Assembly (NCBI RefSeq): GCF_024323335.1
Contig: NC_066583.1
Span: forward strand, 366,603,877 to 366,667,876
Direction: 5' to 3'
Length of the DNA stretch: 64,000 nucleotides
Source of the DNA: Lathyrus oleraceus
Taxonomy: Eukaryota; Streptophyta; Magnoliopsida; Fabales; Fabaceae
Shown one piece after another: positions 36,181-48,795 of this stretch (the first letter of the stretch is position 1; every line of letters begins with the position of its first letter). The notes under the pieces are model-generated. The model saw only the letters and a program-made list of their open reading frames with translations. It had not been told where the DNA came from and did no database searches. The translations under genes and the position numbers were made by a program.

Positions 36181-37000
36181 CTGCTGGGGATATGATCAAG
36201 CCTGCAAGATGCAAGGGGAGGAAAACTCCTGCTGGGAAAGCAAATGATCACTTTGCTGAGTACACAATTCCTGATTCGATCTCCCAACTCTGTGGGGAGT
36301 AGCACTGCTGGGGATACTTACTGATCTGACATTCTCGGAACGGCAGAGAAACCAACTCAACTATGGAGTCACTTGTTGGGGAAACACCAACCTCTCGACC
36401 ATGCTGGAGAAACAAATTCTGAAATCGACCTAGATGACCCAACGTCGCGATGCTAAACTCCTCAGAGTAACATCTTCACCAACCAGCTAAACCAATCCTT
36501 GAACGGTAACCACGGCTTGGGACTAGCTTATGCTTGCAATGCTGATGCATGAATTTTACAGCGTAATGCTCCATAACCATGGAAATGCTACGCAATTAAT
36601 GATGCAATATGCTATGCTTCTCTAAATGATGAATGCATAAAAAATATCCCCCTCCAGGGACAGCATGAGCAACTCTGCTGCGGAACTTAATATCACTCCA
36701 ATCTCCACCCTGCTGGGAAATAGCACTGCTGTGGGGAAAGGATAATCCTCACTGGGGACGACCTCCACTGAACCCAATCTGCTTGGGGATTTCACTGGGG
36801 AAAAACTACCAACTCACACCTCCGTTGGGGAAACAGCAACCTTCAGACTTGCTGGGGAAATAACACTCTCAACCCTGCTAGGGGAAACAACAAACTTCAG
36901 GCCTGGCTGCTGAAGCGACACCAATCTCGAATCCGCTGGAGAGATAACAATCTCAAACCTGCTAGGGAACACCGATCTCGATTCCGCTGGGGAGGTACGG
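36181..37000. repeat. Dispersed CTGCTGGGGA-like decamers in the E4 3' UTR
   Basis: CTGCTGGGGA or close variants recur at least a dozen times (for example 36181, 36305, 36372, 36710, 36849, 36984), separated by 20-60 bases of unique sequence. The decamer equals the second half of the PBS 18-mer but lies on the opposite strand to the E4 PBS. Another copy is at 37762. The rest of 36000-38050 holds no recognisable gene. Confidence 0.65.
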
Positions 37001-38051
37001 AATTTTTGACATGGAACGCCCGTCGACTCGTCGAGCACTGGTGTTCAACATCTAACCACAGTGTCAGCTTTCCACATTTTGAGAGCTCCTAGACTCATCC
37101 GGTCTCTTCTGATTCATCACCTTGTATTCTCGACTTCTCTCTACTTCGAGACAATCGATCTCCTCAGATTTGGGCCAACTCTCTAGTCCTCAGACTTTGA
37201 AGAGTCTTCTTGATTAACTCTCTAGGATCGTCGAAATCCTTTCGCCGTCTTTTCACCATTCTTCTATCCCTCGTCCCTGATTGGACTTCAAAGGATTCTT
37301 TTGTCAAAAGGCTTCATATCACAACCTGCAAGTGAGTGAAAATAACCGACAACACCTGCAAAAGAGATCGTCAGATAAAACGTGCCCCAGGCGTGCCAAA
37401 ATTTCAACACCCAGGTCACTCAACCTTCCGAATAAGATTTCCGGTTTTCAATCTTATAAACATGCATTGGAAGGGACCCCTATGTCTCAAAATGCAAAGA
37501 TTCTTTATCAAAATAAACAGATGTTTTTGCAATCAAAGCGGTTATGAAAACAAAAACAAAATTATTTGACTGAATATGCATTTTATTAGTTGAACAAAAG
37601 TGGCTCATAACTGAGCAATACACAGGAAGCAATCCCTGAAAAGAGGTAATTGAGCACAAAAGGAAAATCTATCCTAATGGCAATGTGAACCCGTGATCTC
37701 ATCGAGTTCCAACTCGGTTACCGTGCTTTCTGCCTTTTGAACAAGACGCTTCCGATCGATCCCTGCTGGGGATTATCCAGGTGTCCTAACCAAAGTACAA
37801 ACGATCATGCTGGACGCAGTTGTTCGTTTCATTCCCTCTTTTGCCTGGACTGCCCTTTCGGGTTTTCAGTCCACCAGGATACCCTTTTTTGCCCAAGCCG
37901 CCCTTGTGGGGTTTTCGACTTGCCGGGTGTACAGTTTTTTTTCTTTTTATCCCTAATTTTTGCCCGGACCTTTTTTTTCATTTTTGTTTTCGGTTCGCCG
38001 GGATGCCCCTTTTTGCCTGGACTATTTTATTCTTTTCGTCCAGCGGGCCTC

Positions 38052-38521
38052 TTATACGAAGTATTTTTTAACTGCATCCGCATTCATAGGGGATGGAAAA
38101 TCCTCGCCATCCATGGTCGTCAACAACAAGGCTTCGCCAGAGAAAACCTTCTTGACCACGAATGGACCTTCATAATTGGGTGTCCACTTTCCCCGACGAT
38201 CGTTTTGAGGAGGAAGGATCCTTTTCACCACCATATCTCCCACATGATATACACGAGGTCGCACCTTTCGGTCAAAAGCACGCTTCATTCGCTGCTGGTA
38301 CAACTGCCCATGACAAATGGCTGCCAGCCTTTTTCTCAATTAGGCTCAACTCTTCATACCGAGTCCTTATCCATTCAACCTCTTCCAATCTCACATCCAT
38401 CAGGAATCTCCATGATGGGATCTGGACCTCAACTGGTAACACAGCTTCCGTCCCAAACACCAGCGAGAAAGGCGTTGCCCCAATAGATGTACGCACCGAG
38501 GTTCGATACCCAGGATACAAG
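38052..38521 (-). pseudogene. E4 integrase C-terminal part
   Basis: Begins at GYRTSVRTSIGATPFSLVFGTEAVLPVE, the end of the gypsy integrase core, then WIRTRYEELSLIEKKA and, after a frame change near 38330, KRAFDRKVRPRVYHVGDMVVKR and WTPNYEGPFVVKKVFSGEAL, the C-terminal DNA-binding part. The zinc domain and the first catalytic residues are absent. The join with RNase H is at the 10-base GGGTATCGAA (sense) at 38512-38521. No working integrase is possible. Confidence 0.8.
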
Positions 38522-39149
38522 CTTCGTACTCAGCCACGTTGTTGGTGCATTCAAACGTTAGCCGGGCAGCAAAAGGAACATGGGATCCCTTCGGCGTAAC
38601 CAAAACGACATCAACTCCACTACCATTCACATTAACGGCCCCATCAAACATCAGAATCCACTCGGATTCAGGGTCAGGCCCCTCCTCCGGGATCGGTTCC
38701 TCACAATCTTTCAATTTGAGAAACATGATGTCCTCATCAGGGAACTCAAACTTCATCGGTTGATAATCCTCAATGGGTTGCTGGGCGAGGTAATCAGACA
38801 ATACACTCCCCTTAATTGCTTTTTGAGAGGTGTACTGAATATCGTATTCAGTCAAGATCATTTGCCATCTCGCAACCCGTCCGGACAATGCTGGCTTCTC
38901 AAATATATACTTGATCAGATCCATCTTGGAAATCAATAAAGTGGTATGAACCAGCATATACTGTCTCAGTCGGCGAGCAGCCCATGCCAAAGCACAACAA
39001 GTTTTCTCGAGCAGTGAATATCTTGTTTCACAGTCGGTAAACTTTTTGCTAAGGTAGTAAATTGCATGCTCTTTTCGACCAGACTCGGCATGCTGCCCCA
39101 GTACACACCCCATAGACCCATCGAGGACTGTCAAGTACAGGATTAACGG
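38522..39149 (-). pseudogene. E4 RNase H region, gypsy type plus start of the second RNase H
   Basis: A TGA at 39147-39149 splits the frame after PPVEG where CGA (Arg) is expected before PLILYLTV, a CpG decay. The frame then reads LTVLDGSMGCVLGQ, LSKKFTDCETRYSLLEKTCCALAWAARRL and LISKMDLIKYIFEKPAL (gypsy RNase H). Next come FDGAVNVNGSGVDVV and NNVAEYEACILGI, the start of the archaeal-type RNase H. It ends at the deletion junction before the last catalytic Asp. Confidence 0.8.
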
Positions 39150-40469
39150 TCATCCCTCCACAGGAGGCATCAGAATCGGACGCTCCTGCAAATATTCTTT
39201 TGTTTTTTCAAATGCCGCTTGGCAATCATTATTCCATCTGACCGTTTGATCTTTTCTCAACAACTTGAGTATGGGTTCACACGTGGCTGTTAGATGAGAT
39301 ATGAACCGTGAAATGTAGTTCAATCTACCTAAGAAACCACGAACCTCTTTTTCTGTTCTCGGTTCAGGCATTTCTTGTATTGCTTTTACTTTAGCAGGAT
39401 CAACGAGTCCTGTTTCGCTTACAATAAACCCCAACAACTTACCGGATCGCACTCCGAAAGTGCACTTATTCGGATTCAACCTCAGTTTGAATCGTCTCAA
39501 CCGGTCAAACAACTTGGCCAAGTCTATCAAATGCCCCTCTTCTGTTTGGGACTTTGCTATCATGTCATCAACATAGCATTCAATTTCATGATGAATCATA
39601 TCATGAAACAAAGTCACCATAGCTCTTTGATATGTGGCACCGACGTTCTTGAGACCGAATGGCATCACCTTATAGCAAAAAGTGCCCCACGGTGTGATGA
39701 ACATTGTTTTCTCCATATCATCTAGCGACATTTTAATTTGATTATAGCCAGAAAAGCCATCCATGAAGGAAAACACTGAGAATTGAGCTGTATTATCTAC
39801 CAACACATCGATGTGAGGTAATGGGAAATCATCTTTCGGGCTAGCTCTGTTCAAATCCCGGTAGTCCACACGCATCCTCACCTTTCCATCCTTCTTCGGC
39901 ACCGACACAATATTCGCGACCCAAGGCGGATAATTAGTGACAGCTAGGAAACCAGCATCCAACTGCTTTTGTATCTCCTCTTTGATTTTCATGGCCGTCT
40001 CGGGTCGAGTTCTGCGCAACTTCTGCTTCACCGGAGGATTGTCTTCTCTCATGGTAGCTTGTGCACAACAATATTGGTATCCAACCCTGGCATATCTTGA
40101 TAAGACCAGGCGAAGATATCAACATACTCTTTCAACAGTGCTACCATTCTGCTCTTGGCATTTGCCTCCAAAGCGGCCCCAACTGACCTCCTCGGTGCCT
40201 GGATTAACGATCTCAACTCGCTCCTCGTGCGGTTGAATCACCTTCTCCTCTTGTTTCAACAATCTGGCAAATTCTCCTGGCTGTTCACAATCTTCTTCGT
40301 CTTCTTCTTCGGCATGATAGATCGGATTGTCGAAGTCATATAGGGGTGTAACAGAATTGTTATCAATGAGATCCGGAGAATGATCGCATCTGCATGAATA
40401 TTGATTCATGCGTTGCTTTAGAACCGGGATAAGACAGAATAAAAGGAAGATGAAAACAAACATTGCCAT
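39150..40469 (-). pseudogene. E4 reverse transcriptase and N-terminal linker, frameshifted
   Basis: From 40052 to 39150 the frame holds VPKKDGKVRMRVDYRDLN, FSFMDGFSGYNQIKM, MPFGLKNVGATYQRAM and catalytic CYVDDMIAKS, where E1 has YADD. A missing base near 40045 puts the upstream part (VALLKEYVDIFAWSYQDMPGLDTNIV) in another frame. Further up the linker 40469-40119 (NPIYHAEEEDEEDCEQPGEFARLL) is shifted again. An AT-rich intron-like stretch lies upstream. RT would copy the RNA into cDNA. Confidence 0.8.
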
Positions 40470-40782
40470 TTTTTATTTTTGTTTTTATTAAACTGCAAAA
40501 ATAAATGAAAAACAGAGAGCACCGCTTTTAATGCGAAAAACATCCATTTATTAATGATGCAAATGTTGCAAAATGAAACACATGAGGTGACCCTTACAAT
40601 GGACCATTACGTTTCGGGCAAAACGTATGGCTTTCATACAAACAGAATTGAAAAACAGAAATATTACTCTTCACGCAGAGTGGCAGTGATGATCTTTTCG
40701 GCCATCCAGTTCTGGATCTCCATTCCTGGTACGCATGGTTTTATCCACGAGTCGAATTCGCAGTCACTGCCAATTTCCTCAC
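40470..40782 (-). other. E4 protease remnant and intron-like spacer
   Basis: The minus strand reads an end-of-protease-like peptide (CEFDSWIKPCVPGMEIQNW then MAEKIITATLREE) followed by a stop and AT-rich sequence up to the RT linker. No DTGSS active site exists in E4, so nearly all of protease has been deleted. The spacer takes the place of the Ogre intron. Confidence 0.55.
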
Positions 40783-41589
40783 TCACCGCACAGACGTGAC
40801 TGCATCCTCAGAAATTGCATTCACCCCCATAGGACCATGCATCGGCATGGGGTTAGCATTAACATTCGGCGTCGGTGCAAAATTGATGGCTTTAGAATCC
40901 ACCAAATCTTGAACGACATGCTTAAGAGCTTTGCAACCCTCAATGTTATGCCCGGGTGCACCAGAATGGAACTCGCACTTGACGTTCTCATCGTAACCTG
41001 CAAGCCTTTGATCTGGTCCTACCGGAGCCAACGTCCTTAGCTGAACCAACCCAAGATCCTTCAACCTCTTAAATAGAAAGGTATATGTCACGGGTGGCCT
41101 ATCAAACCGACGATCTGTCATCCTTCTTCTTACTTGGCACCCAGCTCTCTGTGTTCTCTGTTGAGGTGAATGCTGTTGCTGTTGTACAGATCGATTACCA
41201 GCAGGAATCGTTACTGTAGCAGCATACGGGTGGTAACGATCCCTACCGTGTCCCCTTTGGGCATACACATCACTCGATTCACCCTCCTTCCTACGCTGAC
41301 CATTACCAAAGGGCTTCTTTACTCCAGACGACGGAGCATTTCCTTGTATTTTCCCCATTCTCAGCCAGCTTTCAATCCTCTCCACCTTCTCGGCGATTGC
41401 TTTCTGCCCCAAGGCGAACCCTTGCATGACGTTGATCAACTCACTCATCTTCTCTTTCAGCTCGAGAATGTCAGCGTTGGGTGGATCCATTAGTCTGGGT
41501 TTGTTGAGTCTGGCAAGATATCTGAGCGGACGAGCTATGTGCAGAGGAATGACTCGGCGTGCGCGAGCACTGATTCCTAAGTCAATCAA
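40783..41589 (-). pseudogene. E4 Gag remnant without capsid
   Basis: The frame has MDPPNADILELKEKMSELI and an EKVERIESW coiled coil, then jumps to a basic linker (WLRMGKIQG, KKPFGNGQRRKEGE), a Gln-rich stretch, RRMTDRRFDRPPVTYTFLF and the zinc-knuckle-like CEFHSGAPGHNIEGC (C-x2-H-x5-H-x4-C, as in E1 and E2). The capsid-like part (MYARKM to YERI in E1/E2) is missing. The frame ends soon after PMHGPMGVNAI. The listed start may lie too far upstream; the Met of MDPPNAD is an alternative. Confidence 0.7.
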
Positions 41590-42737
41590 ACATGTTAGAA
41601 ACCAATACCTGCAAAACAGAAGACAGGTTATTATGACTCACGCATGCATGCAATGTCTATCCGTATGAGGAACATTCTGTCTTTCGACCCTGGCTTCATC
41701 GAGACGGATAAAAATTCGACAACAACATTCTGACATCAGGATGTCTCTCAATCAGAATCTCAATCGAGAATGTACCCTGAGTATGGATAGACATGAGTTA
41801 GATGCAGATGAATGCGAAATGGGAATGATGCAGATGCATGAATGCAAGTCACAGTGCCATCCTCCAAGTCATTTGAACATCAACTGTGCGGAAGTTCCGG
41901 TCTCTGAACTGATCCCAACCATCTGATGGACTGAGTAACCATAAAGCCAACTCGGGGTTCCGAAATAAACGGAATCGGAGGATACATCACCATCATCATA
42001 GGTAAATCACTGATCATCTGGACAAGCAACCCCAAATTCAACCCGGGGATCCGAAATAAACGGAACCCGCTGATAAATACCATGGACAGACCTCCGGCGT
42101 GTCAGAAATAAATATCCATAAATCCGACTGAACCAAAGTCACCATCACAGAATCACCAACAGGACCTGTATCTGTAAGAATCAAACCCTCCCCTCACAGG
42201 TGAATTCTAACAAGGTCATCCTAAGGCGGATAATGGTCTCGATAATCGGACAAGATACTCAACGGGTTTGCCCTTTCGGGTGTGCCGTTGCAACTCTCAT
42301 AAGATCATCTAAACCAAAGATCCGGGAAAGAACGGTCACCGAAGTCAACAACTCAAAAGAGATAACCCAACCAGAGTGGAATACTCCAAACGGAAGGACT
42401 CTCTCAAAAGAACCTCGTCCGGCTGTGGTATGTCATGTCGCAACATTATGTCATCACAACATGTGAGGAAACATGAGACCACGCTAATCCTAGGTGTATA
42501 CTCGGGCCTGGGTTTTAGCCCCACTCAGAACACCCACCCCAAATCAAAGGAACCAAACCTGTCCAGAATCCGGCACAGTAATAATATGATGCATGCAAAC
42601 ATATATGCAAATATATACAATCATAGTATAATAATCATAAATGCCATAAATAAAGCAGTAAAAGCAACCCAAGCTATCCTAAAGAGCGCTAGGATTGACT
42701 CGCTTAGGGAAGATGGACCAGCAAGAGGTCAACTTCG
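41590..42737 (-). other. E4 5' leader
   Basis: About 1.15 kb between PBS and gag without a recognisable ORF1. I see no clear match to the E1-E3 leader hairpin. Purely non-coding in appearance. Confidence 0.55.
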
Positions 42738-42755
42738 TCCCCAGCAGAGTCGCCA
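42738..42755 (-). other. Primer-binding site of E4
   Basis: Minus strand TGGCGACTCTGCTGGGGA, two bases from the LTR end at 42758, identical to the E1-E3 PBS. Confidence 0.9.
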
Positions 42756-42757
42756 GC

Positions 42758-45700
42758 TGTCGCAACGCGAAAAACAACCGACGGGAAAAAACACATTTAC
42801 AGAGCTGCCACCGACGTTATTCATCCTATGACGGAAAGGAAGCGCAGGACTAACCTGAGAAAGGGAAAAGGAACGGTCTTACGACCAGAGATCGCAAGGT
42901 ACGGGAGTCGGTTACGCAAGGGGAAGGTATTAGCACCCCTCACGTCCGTCGTACTCGACGGGGTCCACGCTCAAAAGAATAGAATAAGGTTGCTACTAAA
43001 CTGCTCAAAGAAATACACGCACTGAAATAAGAAACAGGTGAAAGAAGATGGAGGAAGGGGACTCGGCAGGATGTCGCATCCTGGGCCTACGTAGTTTGTT
43101 AGAAACAAACATCAGAGTTAACGTAGTTCGGGGAAATGGGGAACATGCTCGCTAGGACATTGCATCCTATGCATACGTATCTTCTCTATCCAGAGAAAGA
43201 ATCAGAGCACTCGTAGCTCGGCTAACGCACGCCGAAATAAAACGCTAAAAAGAGAAGCTGAGACGTCAAAACAAACGCTCAAAAGGAAACAGAATGCCAA
43301 TAAACGGACTTACATCCGACTCCAAACAAACAAACGCAAACAGGAAACAGAATGCCAATAGATGGACTTACTTCCGACTCCTAAAAACAAACAAACAACA
43401 AACAGGAAATAGAATGCCAATAGATGGCCTTACATCTAACTCCTCAAAACAAACAAACAACAAACAGGAAAAAGAATGCCAACAGATGGCCTTACATCCG
43501 ACTCCAAACACACACAAAAAGGAAAAAGGTTAACAAACACACACTAAAGAAAAGAAAAAAGGGAGCACACACACAAAAAAAAAACAAAAGGGTGCCCGGA
43601 GAGATCTCGCTCAATCTCCTGCCTACGTATCTCATCTAGTATGAGAATCAGGGCGACGTAGTTCCCCTTAACAGGGGAGAAACTTCCTCCTAACCAGAGA
43701 CTAGGGAGATAACAAACTAATAGGGAGACTACGACTCGAGCCTAAAAGTTGTCATGCAAACGATCCCTAAGTTGAGGTCTCTAATCAGAACCTAACTCAC
43801 ACAGGAAGCAAGTAAGCTCAAATAGCAAATAAACATCATCATAAATGAACAGGCATCACACTCTATATACAAACAAGAGGCTCAGACAAATGGTTGGGCT
43901 TTAGTCAAGAGGGGTCATATCAACCTCGACAAACAAGCCAAAACTGTAGGGGTGTTCTGAAGCTCTTAACCACTAACATTGAGAGTTAGGGTGAAGCTGA
44001 TCAAATACGGAAATGAGGATCAGACCTCATGCTCTTAACCCGGGCCTGGGTGAGCTTAAATCAAAGAAAGCATGGGGATCCAGAAAGAGGGACCCTATTC
44101 CACTTGACTGACTCTATACAAGGATCTTGGGAACTTGTTCAAGAGCATCAGCACGTAGTGCGAGCATAATGAACGACTCACTGACTAACAGGGGATTGAT
44201 TGCTAATCCCTTCTATCTGTCAATTTCCTCTTCACTTAGGAGGACTTATCAAGTAACATGCCTCACTTGGAGGTCTTTGGCACAAATGTAAACAATCACA
44301 ATCATTGCCTCTTAAGGAGGACTTCAGCCAAATGCCTGCCAAAAAGGTGGCAGGACTTCCAGACTACATGGAGTAAAAGAGTGGATACCTAAGTGGTATA
44401 TCAACCACACTCCAAAGCAAAGCTCAAGCAAGATCTAAAAGCGACTAATGTACCTGTACAAAAGCCAAACAGTCAATATCTCAAACAGAAAAAACCAACA
44501 GACAACAATAGTGGAACTTTCCAATATCTACACAATGCAAGTCACAAATGCAAGCACTCAAGTGAGTTCGTCACATCAATGGACCTACAACACAACAATA
44601 GTTAGTGATTAAAGCAAATGGCATCTCATGTAATGAGATCACATCAACCATTAGTGCTAAATACCTGAAACACAAAACACAATTGGTGAGTACAAACCAC
44701 TAGTACAAAGACTAGGGTCAAAGGCAAGTCAAATGACCAAAACAGAAGTCAATATTTCACATGAAGCACAATCAATCAAACAAGAAAGAGTCCTCCAAAG
44801 GACCAAAACTAAATCATATGGAAAAGCCATCAAATGATCAAGATAACGCAAAGGCAAGCAAAGTGATCAAATTTGGACATCAAGAATAGAAAATCCAAAT
44901 TAAAACAGAAACACATCCAATGATCATGAAATTTTTTATGTGAGCTTATCATGTTAAGAACATACATGATGTAAAAAATTAGGTCCAGAAGACAACAAAT
45001 GGTACATGAATGTAAATGCATAAAAGCAACATCAAATATGTGACACAAATTGTCACACCATATGTTCATGTGTCCAAAACAGTGATGGTAAATGATAAAA
45101 ATCTCAAACCAAATCTCAAAAATCATGTCACATGTTAGGATCAAGCATGTCAAATTTCAAAGCAATTGGATAAACCATGAGCATTTTACAACCAAATGAA
45201 TGCAACATTTCAATATGGCATCATGTTCAAACAAACAATCACAATTAAAATCCAGCAACAAACAAATCATGAAAATAACATCAAAAAATAATAGACATCA
45301 ACGCAAGCATGTGAAAGAAAGTTTGGATCAATTTGGACATGTTTTCTATTTTTTATGATTTTTGGAAATTGAATGAACAAAATGAAATAAAATGAAAATC
45401 ATGTGGAAAATGAAATGTGAATGAAAATCAGAAAGTGCATAATGTCAGATTCGAACCCATGCGTCCAAGGTTCATGAGCGTATCAAATAAAATCCATAAA
45501 CATGCATTAGGAAAGGATCAAACTCATGCGCTGAGGCAGGAAATGAAATGAAATAAAATTCACAAAAACGCATAGGGTGAGAATTGAACTGATGCGCGCT
45601 AGGTTCAAAGCGAAAATCCAAATAAATTCACAAAGCACAAGGCCAGGTATCGAACTGAGGCGCGCAAGGTCATAAGCGCTCACCAAAACGCAGCGTTTTG

Positions 45701-47402
45701 CTGCATAAACCCTAGGCCAATGGAACAGTTGCAGACGGCGGAGGACGGCGATTTCAGCCGTCTTCTCCGATGGTACAGGCGGAGCAACATGAACAAAATT
45801 TCCAGAATTGGACAAACTATATATGGTTAGAACCGTCTTGCAACATAGATCACAGATATCATAATCATTTAGCCTAATTCTCCATGAATCAACCGGATCG
45901 AGCGAAAACATTCTTGATGTCAAAACTTTAAATCAACATATCTTGAGCAATACTTAACCAAATCAAAATCTAAAGCTATCAGAATCATCAGCATCAAAAG
46001 ATCTACATGTTTATGTACATGAAAAGGCAAATAATGAAGATCGAATTTCACCTACCTTGAGATGCAGTGTGTTGATTTCGTGTGTTCTAGCTTCCTCCAG
46101 CTCCAGATCTTCTTCCTCAATCCTCTAATGAAGCTTTATGCAAGAATTACCAGTTGGAAACACCTAGATCCAGCTCAATTTGAAGCTTCCATTAATGTGT
46201 TCAAGCACTTGTTCTGCTCAAGATCTTGCTCAATTCTTCAATCCAATGGTTCAATCCTGCTCAAAATTCCAACAAGGAGTAAGAATATGCAAAGAAAATC
46301 AAGGTTTTTGTGAAGAATTTTGGAATTCGAGGAGAGAGAAAATTGGGAGGGAAATGAAAATTTTTGAGATCTGAAATTGTTGCTCCTGTAAAAATAGTTA
46401 TGATTAGCCTTATATACTCCTCCTTAATCACACTGAAATTAAGATTAGGCATTGGTTAATTGGGATTAAGGAAATATGAAGTGGAATACAAAAAATGCCA
46501 ATGTGACTATGCATGGCTAAAGTGCACGTGAACAGTGCCATGTTATGCCTCAATTCCACTTAAAATCAGTCAATAAGCAACATTGGATTGGTATTAATTT
46601 GATTGTAGCTTGAACCAAATTTGAATTCTTGAATTTCCCTCCAAAATGTACATGTATGAACACATGATCATATGAACTTTTTTCATGCAATGCAATGATT
46701 GATTTGGAAAGCCTTGGTCATGACAAGGAGCATTTTGCAAAAAGAGTGGTCCAATTTGGAGTTTTGAAGCCAAAGTTATGCTATGTTGAACTTCCATGTA
46801 CACTTTGTGATCCTTTGGCCATAACTTCTCAACCAATCATCAGATGATCATGATATAGGACTTTTTGAAAAGAGGAGAGAAAGATCTTCAACTTTCATGT
46901 TCACCAAAAATCCATTTGAAGCATCTTTGATGTTGGAAAGTCAAGTTGAATGTGAACCAAAAACTTGCCATTTTGGAAACTTTGAATTACAGGTCACTTT
47001 CCATTTTTGGAAACTTTTGATTTGACTTCAAAATCATCAAGGTAGGTGTTTGACATGATGAATAGGCCTTGTATGAACATGAATGAGATGCTTCCACTCA
47101 CTTCCCCAACTTAAAGCCCTCAGTTGACTGCACAATTGACTTTTATGGTCCTCAGATGACCTGGAAATGCACTGATGAATTTGGGCCTCTGCCACTTGGT
47201 AAAACTGCTTCAAAATGAACCCTAGCTCATATAAGCTCATTATAATAATCATGTGGTCTTCATCTCAAGGAATGACTTTCTCTTTTGTATAAAGGATTCT
47301 CTTGATGCCAATTTTGACTGCAAGATGTAATGCAATATGGAATGATAAATGACCTAAAAAAAATGAATGCATGAATGAGGAGGGAAAATTTGAGGTGCTA
47401 CA
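42758..47402 (-). mobile_element. 5' LTR of E4
   Basis: Partner of 30245-34898 with the same 61-bp repeat (43293-43512), 67-bp periodic repeat (45448-45680; two TTCGA motifs decayed to TCAA and TTGA) and TATA box (46409). It adjoins the PBS, so it is the promoter LTR. Confidence 0.9.
46409..46417 (-). promoter_or_regulatory. Putative TATA box of the E4 5' LTR
   Basis: Minus strand GTATATAAG, same place as in the 3' LTR. Confidence 0.45.
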
Positions 47403-47533
47403 CCCCCTTACCTGTAATCTCTGGTATTTTATTAGTTTTGATTTGAAAACTTCTTATCTTTGGGCGGTGGCGACTCTGGTTTAATTGACATCTAGCTTAT
47501 CCATAGCTTGAAGGTCATGAATTTACTGCTACA
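47403..47533 (+). mobile_element. LTR-A, part 2
   Basis: Continues LTR-A from 30244 (CCCCCTTACCTGTAATC) to its end ACTGCTACA. The first five bases are the right target duplication of E4. It lacks about 45 bases between TTTGGG and CGGTGG that are present in LTR-A'. Confidence 0.8.
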
Positions 47534-47890
47534 ATATCGTTTCGCCCACGCATCATCATATACCCATTTCTATAACCTATATTATCTTTCTAAGTTATTA
47601 ATCAAGTTATTAATCTAGGTTTCCTCACTCATCTATGTAAGGTTTTTAATCATGTTAATTCACATTCAAACATAACAACAATGTTTAACATTCATCATAA
47701 TATAATTCATAGCATTGGTAAGGCACATAATATACTATAACATGGTATAATAATGTTAGTCTTTTACATTATCGTTCTAACGCATCCGTCCACGTCCAAA
47801 ATGGAGTTATAACACTCAAATAATCTAATAAACTAACTTAATCGAGAATATAGGTTAACACTTGTTCCTAGCACAAATATTCAACAACAA

Positions 47891-47950
47891 GAGCTTAGCC
47901 TAGTGGTAAGGCTTGTTCCATACCAAGGAGGTCTACGGTTCGACCCCCAT
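47891..47950 (+). repeat. tRNA-like (SINE-like) segment with A and B boxes, copy 1
   Basis: TTAGCCTAGTGG (47895) resembles a Pol III A box and GGTTCGACC (47937) a B box. The 42-base spacing fits a tRNA-derived promoter. The flanks do not fold into a convincing tRNA, so a SINE head or tRNA relic is more likely than a tRNA gene. Confidence 0.5.
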
Positions 47951-48600
47951 TGGTGACATATTTTAATTTATCAAGGAATTAATTCAGGTCAATTGATTGA
48001 TCAAAAGAAACAATTGAATGAATGTTTAAACAATCGATTCGATTGGTTGCACGAAAGTTTCCTCCTCTGTAACACGCATTTCTCTTATCTCCATAATCCA
48101 CTCCATTTCTAACAACATAGCCATCAAACTTACAAGCAAGTACATGATATAGATCATCAATAACATGTAAACATTCCATAGTTTTCTCAAAGTCATGAAC
48201 ACTCACTCATAACAAAAAAAACAACCATATTCAAGCATGTAAACACAACAATCATGGATTACTTAGTAACATCTCATTCATGATCAAGAGTATTCTCATC
48301 ATATTATCATAATCCTTACTAATTACTCTATGATTCAACAAACCCTAACTTATCAATCACAAAGGTTCTATCTGGAACTCACCTCTAACACATGGAGATG
48401 GTGAAGAAGATAAGTTGAAAATGGTGATAATGAGATTCCATGATTCTTGATGAGCTTTTTCCTTCTTCTTCCTTCCTTCCTCTTCTTCTCTTCTTCCTCT
48501 TTGTCTTTTCCTCTTTCTTTCTTTTCTCTTCTTTCACTTTCTGATAACTCTCTCTCTCTTTCTCCAATCTTATCTCTTCCACTCCTCTTACCACCACACA

Positions 48601-48715
<115 letters not shown>

Positions 48716-48795
48716 TTAGGTAGTAATAAAAATATCTCAATTGATATTTTATCTTCCAGTACCAATTGACCAATTATTAATGTTATCAAAATGTC

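Larger units (their letters stand above)
30245..47402 (-). mobile_element. E4: 17.2-kb Ogre/Tat-type element with both LTRs, internally deleted
   Basis: LTRs of 4654 bp (30245-34898) and 4645 bp (42758-47402) flank a 7.9-kb interior with PBS at the right and a purine tract at the left, so the element reads on the minus strand. LTR termini are TGTAGCACC...GCGACA in sense. The interior keeps a gag remnant, RT, RNase H, the integrase C-terminus and a long 3' UTR with minisatellites. Capsid, most of protease, the end of the second RNase H and the integrase core are absent, and no ORF1 is visible. It lies in LTR-A with a probable 5-bp target duplication. Confidence 0.9.

Noticed and set aside
37737..38486. 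249-codon plus-strand frame
   Set aside because: It is antisense to the E4 integrase C-terminus and T-rich 3' UTR; no independent motifs.
42376..42831. 151-codon plus-strand frame over the E4 PBS
   Set aside because: It crosses the leader, PBS and LTR edge antisense to the element and has no domain.
47891..47950. Functional tRNA gene
   Set aside because: A and B boxes are present, but the sequence does not form a convincing acceptor stem or cloverleaf.
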